Source: Paractinoplanes ovalisporus
GTDB taxonomy: Bacteria; Actinomycetota; Actinomycetes; Mycobacteriales; Micromonosporaceae
Direction of reading: 5' to 3'
DNA length: 64,000 bases
Assembly (NCBI RefSeq): GCF_016834655.1
Contig: NZ_JAENHP010000016.1
Coordinates: 1-64,000 of the forward strand
Under the pieces are notes generated by a model, which had not been told where the DNA came from, did not search any database, and saw only the letters and a list, made by a program, of their open reading frames with translations. The translations under genes and the position numbers were made by a program. Every line of letters starts with the position of its first letter. Within the stretch, counting starts at the first letter, position 1. Positions 33,613 to 41,068 of this stretch are shown here, one piece after another.

Positions 33613-36243
33613 GTGCCCACCGCGTACGGCCGCCGGCCGCTCTTCGCCGACCGGGCGTTCCAGGTCGTCACGGCATTGTCGATCGCCAATGTCGTGGTGT
33701 TCCTGTGGCAGGAGCAGGTCGGGCGGCTGTGGCCGGCACCGCTGAACTGGCTCCTGATGATCGCGATCATCGGTGTGACCCAGGTGCTGTGCCGGCGGGT
33801 GCAGACCGATCCCGCGTCGTCGCCCGTGGTGCGGCGCTACTGGCGTACGGTCGAGATCGGCACCTGGTTCTTCGTCGGCGTCGCCGTTCTGCGCATCCTG
33901 TTCGAGCTCGGCGCCGGCGACTGGCTGCGGCCGGCCTCGGTCGTGCTGCACATCATCGGCGGTGTCGCGCTGACCTGGCCGCTGGTCGGCCTGCCGTTCA
34001 GCGCCCGCAGCCGGGCCCGCAAGCTCGGCGTCGCGCTCGACCTGGGCACCCTGTCGGCCGCGGCCGGGCTGCTCATCTGGCACTTCGCCGCGTCCTACCA
34101 GTTCGCCGACGGCCGGGTCACCGTGGGCCGGGTGATCGCGGCGGTCGTCATCATGGGCGCCGGGCTCAACGGCGTCTATCTGGCGGCCAAGGTCGTGCTC
34201 TCCGGCGTCGACTCGTTCGCGCGGCGCGGGCTGCACTGGATCGGCGCCTCGGCCCTGACCGGTGGTCTCGGCTCGGCCATCAGCTTCTTCGACCCGCGGC
34301 CGACAACGGGCAACCTGCTGGTGCTCGTGCTGCCGCTGGCCGCCTTCGCGGCCGCGGTCGGCGCCCGCATGCAGGTGGTCGACACCGCGGCCGGCGGCCG
34401 TCCGCGGCGTGCTCCGCGCGGCTACAACCTCATGCCGTACGTGGCCATCGCCGCGGTCGACGCCATGGTGGTCTACCACAACGTGCGGGGCACCAAGGAC
34501 GGCATCCTGATCGACAGCGTCGCGGTCGCCCTGACCGTGCTGGTCGTGGTGCGCCAGCTCATCGCGTTCCGCCTCAACGACGCGCTGCTGGCCCGGATCG
34601 GCGTGCAGGAGAAGCGGTTCCGGCTGCTGGTGCAGAACTCCACCGACATGGTCACCATCGCGACCCCCGACGGCACCCTGTCCTACGTCAGCCCGGCCTC
34701 GGAGGGCGTTCTGGGCCTCCACCCGGACGAGCTGATCGGCACCGACCTGACGCCGCGGCTGCACCCCGACGACCTCGCCGCCCGGGAGGGGTTCCAGGCG
34801 GTGGCGGCCGCGCCCGGCAACACGGCGACGTTCCAGCTGCGCCTGCGGCACGCCGACGGGACGTACCGGTGGCTCGAGGCGATCATGGTCAACCTGACCC
34901 ACGAGCCGAGCGTCGGCGGCATCGTCGGCAACGCCCGCGACATCACCGAGACCCGCCAGGTGCAGGACCGGCTCAGCTACGAGGCCAGCCACGACGTTCT
35001 CACCGGCCTGGCCAACCGGGCGCTGTTCGGTGAGCGGGTCGCCGCCGCCGTGGCCCGGACCACCGCGGACCAGCCGGTCAGCATCGTGCTGGTCGACCTG
35101 GACGACTTCAAGCTCGTCAACGACACCCTGGGGCACGCCACCGGCGACGCGCTGCTGGTGCACGTGGCCCAGCGGATGCGCTCCTGCGTGCGCCCCGACG
35201 ACACGGTGGCCCGGCTGGGCGGCGACGAGTTCGCCATCCTGTTCGACGGGCTGGCCGGCGCCGACGTCGACCAGGTGCTGACCCGGATCGCGGCCACCCT
35301 GCTCGAGCCGGCCGTGGTCGACGGTGAGCCGATGACCGTGCGGGCCAGCTTCGGCGTGGTCGACGGCCACGGCGGCGACGACGCCGGTGACCTGCTGCGG
35401 CGGGCCGACATCGCCATGTACGCGGCCAAGGAGCGCGGCGAGGGCGGCTGCCAGCGGTACACGGCGGGCATGGAGGCCCGCGGCGCCGAGCGCAACCGCC
35501 GTACGGCCGCGCTGCGCACCGCCATCATGGAGGACCAGATGGTGGTGTTCTTCCAGCCCGTGGTGACGTTGCCCGAGGGCCGGATCACCGGCGCCGAGGC
35601 GCTGGTGCGCTGGCAGCACCCGACCGACGGGCTGGTCGGCCCGGGCGCGTTCATCGAGACCGCCGAGCAGTCCGGCCTGATCGTCCCGCTCGGCACCTGG
35701 GTGCTGCGCGCCGCCACCCGCGAGGCCGCCACCTGGCCCGGCGAGCAGACCGTGTCGGTCAACGTGTCGGCGCGGCAGCTGCGCGAGCCCGGCTTCCCCG
35801 GCGTGGTCGCGGCCGCGCTGCGCGACAGCGGCCTGCCCGCCCACCGCCTCACCGTCGAGATCACCGAGTCGGTGGCGGTCGGCGGCGGCGCGACCGGCGA
35901 GAACCTGCAGGGTCTGCGCGATCTGGGCGTACGGCTGTCCCTGGACGACTTCGGCACCGGCGCGTCCACGCTCAGCCTGCTCGCCACCTGCCCGGTGCAC
36001 CAGATCAAGCTGGACCGCTCGTTCGTGCCCGACGCCGGTGGTTCGGACGCCATCGCCGACGCGGTGGCCCAGATGGCCCGGGCCTTCGCCGTGCAGGCGG
36101 TGGCCGAGGGCGTGGAGACCGCGGAGCAGGCGGCCCGGATGGCCGCGCTGGGCTACGACCGCGCCCAAGGCTTCTATTTCGCGCGCCCGATGCCGGCCGC
36201 CGACATGAAGGCTCGGCTGAACGTCGCCGAAGCCCGCCGCTGA
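33613..36243 (+). CDS. Membrane PAS-GGDEF-EAL protein for cyclic-di-GMP turnover
   Basis: 876 aa. About nine membrane helices fill residues 15-325, followed by PAS (about 335-455, RLLVQNSTDMVTIATPDGTLSYVSPASEGVLG), GGDEF (LGGDEF at 535-540) and EAL (Glu662 in AEALVRW; also EITES, DDFGTG, IKLDRSF, AEGVET). Both active-site signatures are complete, so it may both make and degrade c-di-GMP. GTG start 33613 (MPTAYGRR). The last codons ARLNVAEARR form the first unit of a tandem repeat that continues after the stop. Confidence 0.93.
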   Translation: MPTAYGRRPLFADRAFQVVTALSIANVVVFLWQEQVGRLWPAPLNWLLMIAIIGVTQVLCRRVQTDPASSPVVRRYWRTVEIGTWFFVGVAVLRILFELGAGDWLRPASVVLHIIGGVALTWPLVGLPFSARSRARKLGVALDLGTLSAAAGLLIWHFAASYQFADGRVTVGRVIAAVVIMGAGLNGVYLAAKVVLSGVDSFARRGLHWIGASALTGGLGSAISFFDPRPTTGNLLVLVLPLAAFAAAVGARMQVVDTAAGGRPRRAPRGYNLMPYVAIAAVDAMVVYHNVRGTKDGILIDSVAVALTVLVVVRQLIAFRLNDALLARIGVQEKRFRLLVQNSTDMVTIATPDGTLSYVSPASEGVLGLHPDELIGTDLTPRLHPDDLAAREGFQAVAAAPGNTATFQLRLRHADGTYRWLEAIMVNLTHEPSVGGIVGNARDITETRQVQDRLSYEASHDVLTGLANRALFGERVAAAVARTTADQPVSIVLVDLDDFKLVNDTLGHATGDALLVHVAQRMRSCVRPDDTVARLGGDEFAILFDGLAGADVDQVLTRIAATLLEPAVVDGEPMTVRASFGVVDGHGGDDAGDLLRRADIAMYAAKERGEGGCQRYTAGMEARGAERNRRTAALRTAIMEDQMVVFFQPVVTLPEGRITGAEALVRWQHPTDGLVGPGAFIETAEQSGLIVPLGTWVLRAATREAATWPGEQTVSVNVSARQLREPGFPGVVAAALRDSGLPAHRLTVEITESVAVGGGATGENLQGLRDLGVRLSLDDFGTGASTLSLLATCPVHQIKLDRSFVPDAGGSDAIADAVAQMARAFAVQAVAEGVETAEQAARMAALGYDRAQGFYFARPMPAADMKARLNVAEARR

Positions 36244-36313
36244 TCCGAGGCTCGGCTGAACGTCGCCGAAACCCGCCGCAGATCCGAGGCTCGGCTGAAC
36301 GGGCCCGAAGCCC
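36210..36313. repeat. 39-bp tandem repeat starting inside the GGDEF-EAL gene
   Basis: Two full units and a partial one, each starting GGCTCGGCTGAACG. The first unit spans the last ten codons, the TGA stop and TCCGA. In the second unit the stop is replaced by AGA. Because 39 is a multiple of three, the copies stay in frame with the gene: after the TGA the frame runs 25 more codons (RLNVAETRR, then RLNGPEA) to a TAG at 36319. Confidence 0.95.
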
Positions 36314-36327
36314 TAGCATAGAAAGCC

Positions 36328-37662
36328 GTGGATGTAGAAGCTGAACGCCGGCCTGTGCTGGACGTCGGGTTCGACGAGCGTGTCGCTCCGCCCAAACTGC
36401 TGCTGTTCGCCGTGCAGCACCTGCTGACCCTGTCCGCGATCTGGGTCTTCCCGGTGCTCATCGGCATCACCCTCGGCCTCGCCACCGGCGAAGTCACCCC
36501 GATGATCCAGGCGTCGTTCCTGCTGGCCGGCGTCGTCACCGTGCTGCAGTCCAGCCGCATCGTGCGGCTGCCCGTCGTGCAGGGACCCACCGCCGCCTTC
36601 TTCGCCGCCGTGCTCGCGTCCGGCGCCGCCTACGGACTCGACGCCGCGTTCGGTTCGATGATCGTGGCCGGGCTGATCTTCATGCTGCTGACCATCCCGA
36701 TCCCGCGGTTCGGGGTGCTGATCCACGTGCTGCGCTTCGCCACCGACCCGCTGGTCTACGGCACCATGTGCATCATCATCGGCGCCCAGCTCGCCACCCT
36801 GGGCCTGCCCGCCTGGTTCGGGGCCGAGGGCGCACCCGGCTATGGCTGGGACCTGTTCTGGATCGGCCTGGCCACCCTGCTCACGGTCGTGGCCTGCCTG
36901 TTGTTCGGCGGCGGCACGCTGGTCCGGCGCGCCGCCGTCATCATCGGCATGGTCGTCGGATCCGTGCTGGCCGCGGTGACCGGGCTGTGGAGCGTTCCCG
37001 ACCTGTCCGGGGTCTCGCTGATCGGCCCGCCCTCGCTGCTGCCGTTCGGGTTCGCGCTGGCCTGGCCGGCCGTGCTGCTGATGCTGCTCGCCTTCCTCGA
37101 GTCGAGCGCCGAGGCGGTCGGCATGTACACCCTCGTCTCCCGCTGGGGCGGCGCCGAACTGACCCGGGACCGCATCAACCGCGGCCTGTTCACCGAATAC
37201 GCCGGATCGGTGGTGGGTGCCCTGTTCGGCGGGATCGGCACCGCCACCTACCCCGAGAACGCCGGCATCGTCCGCGTGACCCGCATCGGCAGCCGGTTCG
37301 TCACCATGGCGGCCGGGTGCATCGCGATCGCCCTGGCCTTCCTGCCGGTGTTCAGCACGTTCGTCGCGGGTCTGCCGAGCGCCGTGCTGGCCGCCGCGTC
37401 CACGGTGCTGTTCGGCATCATCGCGATGAGCGGCGTGCAGATGATGAGCACGGTCGACTGGGACGACCTCAACCTCACCGTGGCCGGCACCGCGTTCATC
37501 CTCGCGCTCGGCGGGCAGTGGCTGCCCGAGGCGATGGTCGCGACCATGCCGGACTGGGCCCGGGCGCTCGTCACGACCCCGATGATGTTCGGCGCGGTGC
37601 TGCTGATCGTGCTCAACGCCGCCGTCAACTACGGCCTGCGCCCGGTGCTGGCCCGCCGGTGA
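36328..37662 (+). CDS. NCS2-family nucleobase transporter
   Basis: 444 aa, about 14 membrane helices. NCS2 marks: AVQHLL in the first helix, the substrate-binding glutamate in LESSAEAVGMY (UraA Glu241 position) and the second in TYPENAGIVRVTRIGSR (UraA Glu290 position). The family imports uracil, xanthine, urate and similar compounds with protons. Its stop overlaps the GTG start of a DUF1989 gene, so transport and metabolism of one substrate are probably coupled. GTG start 36328, seven bases after the in-frame TAG that ends the repeat extension. Confidence 0.9.
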   Translation: MDVEAERRPVLDVGFDERVAPPKLLLFAVQHLLTLSAIWVFPVLIGITLGLATGEVTPMIQASFLLAGVVTVLQSSRIVRLPVVQGPTAAFFAAVLASGAAYGLDAAFGSMIVAGLIFMLLTIPIPRFGVLIHVLRFATDPLVYGTMCIIIGAQLATLGLPAWFGAEGAPGYGWDLFWIGLATLLTVVACLLFGGGTLVRRAAVIIGMVVGSVLAAVTGLWSVPDLSGVSLIGPPSLLPFGFALAWPAVLLMLLAFLESSAEAVGMYTLVSRWGGAELTRDRINRGLFTEYAGSVVGALFGGIGTATYPENAGIVRVTRIGSRFVTMAAGCIAIALAFLPVFSTFVAGLPSAVLAAASTVLFGIIAMSGVQMMSTVDWDDLNLTVAGTAFILALGGQWLPEAMVATMPDWARALVTTPMMFGAVLLIVLNAAVNYGLRPVLARR

Positions 37663-38711
37663 CCACGCTCCGGCTCAACCACCAGCAACATGCTTTCCTG
37701 CAAGCCGTCGTCGACCGGGACTCCGAACTGGCCGACATCGGCGAACTCGTCCGCGCCGCCGTGCGAGACGCCCCCGCTCCTTCGCCGCTCGCCTTTTCCC
37801 CGAGCACAGACCCACCCGCCCGTACGGTCGTGGAGGAACGCATCCTGCAACCCGGAACCGGTAAGGCGTTCGAGGTCGTCGCGGGACGGGTCGTCCGGAT
37901 CGCCCAGATCGAGGGCCACCAGTGCGTCGACATGAACGTCTTCGCCCTGGGCGACCGCCGCGAACGCCTGCACGTCGGGCGCACCCGGGGGATGCAGGGC
38001 CTCCACCCGGGGCCGGGCGACGTGCTGTGGTCGAACGCCCCGTGGGAACGCCCGATCATCGCGATCGTCGGCGGCACGGCCACGACCGACACCCAGTTCC
38101 CGTTCTGCAGCCGCCTGATCTACAGCGCCTTCTTCGGCGTGCACGACCGGACGAACTGTCAGGAGATCCAGAACGAGGCCCAGCGCGAGTACGGCCTCGA
38201 CCTGTGGGACCTGCACGAGTCGCTCAACCTGTTCATGCACACCGGAACCGGCCCCGACGGCGAGGCGGTCATCCGGTCGAACCGGGCCCGGCCGGGCGAT
38301 TACATCGAGTTCGTGGCCCTGCTGGATCTGCTGGTCGTGCCCAACGTGTGCGGCGACGACCTGTCCAACTGCAGCAACTACGGACTTCGGCCCGTACGGG
38401 TGACGGTCGAGGAAGGCCTTCCCGAGGACGCCGATCGGGCCCGGGCCGCACGGGACCGGGCCGTGGTGCTCGGCCTCCCTACGCCGTACGAGGGCCGTGG
38501 TGCTCTGCCTCTGAAACGCGATCGCAGTTATGTGGCCGCGTTCCCGCACCTGCCGCTGCGCGCCGCCGACGTCGAGGTGGAGATCGACGAGGCCCGCTTC
38601 GCCCGCGCCCGGAACACCGATCTGTATCCGGGCGACGACGCGGCCGCCCTGCGCGACATCACGCTGTCCTCGGCGATCGAACGGCTGGGCGCCTTCGCCG
38701 GCAACGAATAG
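37659..38711 (+). CDS. DUF1989 (urea-carboxylase-associated) family protein
   Basis: 350 aa starting at a GTG that overlaps the permease stop (GTGA). The DUF1989 domain (about 70-290) shows EGHQCVDMNVFALGD, FFGVHDRTNCQEIQNEAQREYG, NLFMHTGTGPDG and PGDYIEFVALLDLLVVPNVCGDD. Related proteins sit beside urea carboxylase, and a pair of them forms carboxyguanidine deiminase in guanidine breakdown. Here a single protein with a 65-residue N-terminal extension is coupled to a nucleobase-type permease and no urea carboxylase is near, so the substrate may be different. Several cysteines and histidines could bind a metal. Confidence 0.85.
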   Translation: MTTLRLNHQQHAFLQAVVDRDSELADIGELVRAAVRDAPAPSPLAFSPSTDPPARTVVEERILQPGTGKAFEVVAGRVVRIAQIEGHQCVDMNVFALGDRRERLHVGRTRGMQGLHPGPGDVLWSNAPWERPIIAIVGGTATTDTQFPFCSRLIYSAFFGVHDRTNCQEIQNEAQREYGLDLWDLHESLNLFMHTGTGPDGEAVIRSNRARPGDYIEFVALLDLLVVPNVCGDDLSNCSNYGLRPVRVTVEEGLPEDADRARAARDRAVVLGLPTPYEGRGALPLKRDRSYVAAFPHLPLRAADVEVEIDEARFARARNTDLYPGDDAAALRDITLSSAIERLGAFAGNE

Positions 38712-38714
38712 AAA

Positions 38715-38741
38715 CCGCCCCGGCCTTGGCGACCGGGGCGG
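38715..38741. terminator. Strong bidirectional hairpin terminator
   Basis: CCGCCCCGG and CCGGGGCGG form a perfect 9-bp stem with a 9-base loop, between the convergent DUF1989 and secreted-protein genes. Confidence 0.9.
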
Positions 38742-38753
38742 CTGATCCGCTGA

Positions 38754-39719
38754 TTACTGCGGGGCGATGACCCACGAGAGCTGGTCGTCGACGACCGCCG
38801 TCTCACCCGAGGTCACCGTGATGACCGTGGCCGAGTCGTAGTCGGGCTGCTGGTACGCGTACTGCCGGTTGCCGCCGGCGCTGAACCGCACCTTGTAGTT
38901 GCCCGGCTTCAGCAGGCCACTGAAGTCGTACGTGCCGTCGGCCGCCGTGGTGGTGTCCGACTGGTTGATGGTGTCCACGTTGATGAAGCTGACGTTGACG
39001 CCCCCGGCCGGCGCCCCCGCGGCGTCGGTCAGGCGGCCCGAGATGCCGGCCAGAGCGGCGGCCTGGTCAGTGACACGCACGGTCTGCCCCGACCGGACGG
39101 TGAACCGGGTGGCCTGGGCCGAGTCGAAGGTGTGCGGCACGTACTGACCGATTGCGCCCACCGCGTAGTTGACGATGAACGTCTGGTTGGGCTGGACCTT
39201 GATGCGGAACGTGCCGTCGGCCGCGGTGACCCCGCCGTGCTCGGCGGCGGTGTTCACGTTGGTGATGTTGACGGCCGCGTTCGCGGCGGGCGTGCCGTCC
39301 GGGCCGAAGAACCGGCCGGCGATGATGCCGGTCGCGGTGACGACGCTGCCGGCGTCCGTGGTGCGGTTGGCCCGCACCCGGTAGGTCCGGGCCTGGTCGG
39401 GGTCGCTGACGCGGCCCGGGGCCCACTCCGCCCAGCCGCCGAGGCCGATCCGGACCTTGTAGCTGCCGGTCTTCAGGCCGGTGATGGTGAACCGGCCGCG
39501 GGCGTCGGCCTGCAGCTCCTGAACGGCGTCGCTGGACGGGGTGACGTAGACGCCGATGGCGGCGCCGGGGACGACGGCCCCGCGGGTGTCGCGGACGACA
39601 CCGGCGATGCTGCCGGTCGGGTCGGCGGCCAGGGCCGGCGCGGCTGCGGTGCCGGCGGCCACGACCCCGGCCAGGGTGGCGGCCAGGACGGACCGGCGGC
39701 GAACTCGAGACAACTGCAC
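38754..39719 (-). CDS. Secreted protein with carboxypeptidase-regulatory-like (Ig-like) domains
   Basis: 321 aa. N-terminus SRVRRRSVLAATLAGVVAAGTAAAPALA is a signal peptide, with RRRSVLA suggesting Tat export. Three similar beta-sandwich repeats follow: GSIAGVVRDTRGAVVPGAAIGVYV..GRFTITGLKTGSYKVRI, GIIAGRFFGPDGTPAANAAVNITNV..GTFRIKV, GISGRLTDAAGAPAGGVNVSFINV..GTYDFSGLLKPGNYKVRF. No catalytic domain is present, so an adhesive or structural surface role is likely. Confidence 0.85.
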   Translation of the reverse strand: MQLSRVRRRSVLAATLAGVVAAGTAAAPALAADPTGSIAGVVRDTRGAVVPGAAIGVYVTPSSDAVQELQADARGRFTITGLKTGSYKVRIGLGGWAEWAPGRVSDPDQARTYRVRANRTTDAGSVVTATGIIAGRFFGPDGTPAANAAVNITNVNTAAEHGGVTAADGTFRIKVQPNQTFIVNYAVGAIGQYVPHTFDSAQATRFTVRSGQTVRVTDQAAALAGISGRLTDAAGAPAGGVNVSFINVDTINQSDTTTAADGTYDFSGLLKPGNYKVRFSAGGNRQYAYQQPDYDSATVITVTSGETAVVDDQLSWVIAPQ

Positions 39720-39849
39720 TTGGTGCTCCTCTTCCGTACGTTGGTGGTACGGAAGAAACTATTGACGCCCCCGTCCCCCGCCAGGGACGAGGGCGCCGAA
39801 TGGCACGAAGCCAGTAGTGTCCGAAAAGGACTACCCGGGCGAGTCCGTC
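39720..39849. other. Short spacer between PhyH and secreted-protein genes
   Basis: No gene. CGTACGTTGGTGGTACGG near 39736-39753 is an imperfect dyad (CGTACG..GTACGG) just upstream of the secreted-protein start and may be part of its promoter. Confidence 0.35.
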
Positions 39850-40707
39850 TTACCGGGCGCGCTTCTCGGCCCCGACCTCGTACGGGATGGGTTCCCAAGC
39901 CACGTTCTGGCCGACCGTGTCGTCGCCCTCGATCTCCCCGGCGACGTCCCAGATGTTCAGGCCGGCGCTCTTGGCCTCCTGCCGGGTCTCCTCGTCGTAG
40001 ATCGACGCCCGGAAGGAGTTGACCATGTAGGTGCGGGTCTTCATGTATTCGACGTAGCGGTGGTGGTGGGCGTCGTCCAGCCCGAGCGCGGCGAACACCG
40101 CAACCCGGTCGCCGTCGGCCTTGGCCACCCGCCACTTCGGGAGATTCGGAACGTCCTTGGGCTCCGGGAAGACCCACCGGGGGAACTTGTAAAGAGCGCC
40201 GTTGCCGCTGTGCGTCGTGCGCATGCTCCACACGGCGAGATCACCGGGACGCGTACGGACATAAATGTTCTTCCCGTACGCGTGGTCGGTCGTATTGTGC
40301 GATTTCGCGCGCAGATTCAATCCGCCCGTGTGGGAGTAGTGGTCCTGCAGGTAGATCCCGAACCGCAGGAGCGTGTAGCGACCCTTCCAGTCCGGCCCCT
40401 TGGGATCCTTGCGGTCCACGTTGTCCTTGTGGAAGCCCCGCTGGCTGGAATTGATCGTGAACGAGCTGTCGCCCGAGTACCAGATGTCGTCGCTGCCCAG
40501 GAGCTGCTTGGCGACCGACACGAAACGCCCGTCGACCAGCACGTTGCGCATCTTCGGGTTGGAGAGCAGGTCGCCGGGCCCACGGCCACGCGAGGCCATG
40601 GCCGCCTCACGGATACGCTTGATCTCGTCGCGTGAGTAGGCGTTGCGGATGATCTGGTAACCGTTCTCCCAGAACGCACTCACGTCGACATTCAGCTCGC
40701 TGGCCAT
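39850..40707 (-). CDS. Phytanoyl-CoA dioxygenase (PhyH)-family Fe(II)/2-oxoglutarate oxygenase
   Basis: 285 aa from the ATG at 40707 (GAGGG 4 bases upstream). The double-stranded beta-helix iron site is visible as GFHKDNVD (His-x-Asp) and TTHSGNG (distal His), with DLAVWSMRTTHSG typical of PhyH proteins that hydroxylate small metabolites. The N-terminus (ENGYQIIRNAYSRDEIKRIREA) also matches the family. No biosynthetic partner gene is adjacent, so the substrate cannot be guessed. Confidence 0.85.
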   Translation of the reverse strand: MASELNVDVSAFWENGYQIIRNAYSRDEIKRIREAAMASRGRGPGDLLSNPKMRNVLVDGRFVSVAKQLLGSDDIWYSGDSSFTINSSQRGFHKDNVDRKDPKGPDWKGRYTLLRFGIYLQDHYSHTGGLNLRAKSHNTTDHAYGKNIYVRTRPGDLAVWSMRTTHSGNGALYKFPRWVFPEPKDVPNLPKWRVAKADGDRVAVFAALGLDDAHHHRYVEYMKTRTYMVNSFRASIYDEETRQEAKSAGLNIWDVAGEIEGDDTVGQNVAWEPIPYEVGAEKRAR

Positions 40708-41068
40708 TGATCCCTCATCCGATTGCTCGTCGTATATACCGATGGCAACGAAGCCGGATTCGGCTCCCCCGTTGCACGTGCAGTGAAGCTTGAGGGGCCG
40801 GGGTGATCGAAGCAACGGCCAGATCGGAGAATTCTTCCGATCCGGCCCCCGTGAAACCACAATGAAGCCGAACTGAAGCCGCCCACTTCGCCCGGGCCCG
40901 CCCGGCCGATCCGGCAAAGATCGAAATTCACGGATAAAAGGCGGCACCGGTCCGACGCGTCCCGTCTGACAACCGGCCGACATTGTGATCCGCCGCCGGC
41001 AAGCGCGGACGCAGAATGGTTTACGCCCGAGAAGAGGCGCCGCCACGGGGGCGACCCTAGGGACAGTC
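40708..41068. promoter_or_regulatory. Divergent control region with two palindromes
   Basis: 361 bp between PhyH (minus) and the CHAT gene (plus) without a gene. TGCACGTGCA at 40773-40782 is a perfect 10-bp palindrome. GATCGGA at 40822 and TCCGATC at 40836 are 7-bp arms around a central GAATTC. The region is less GC-rich than its surroundings, as expected for promoters. Which gene the dyads serve is unclear. Confidence 0.5.

Noticed and set aside
40985..41068. CHAT protein start at GTG 40985
   Set aside because: The extra 28 residues are Arg/Ala/Thr-rich without order, and ATG 41069 has a well-placed AGGGA; kept only as an alternative.
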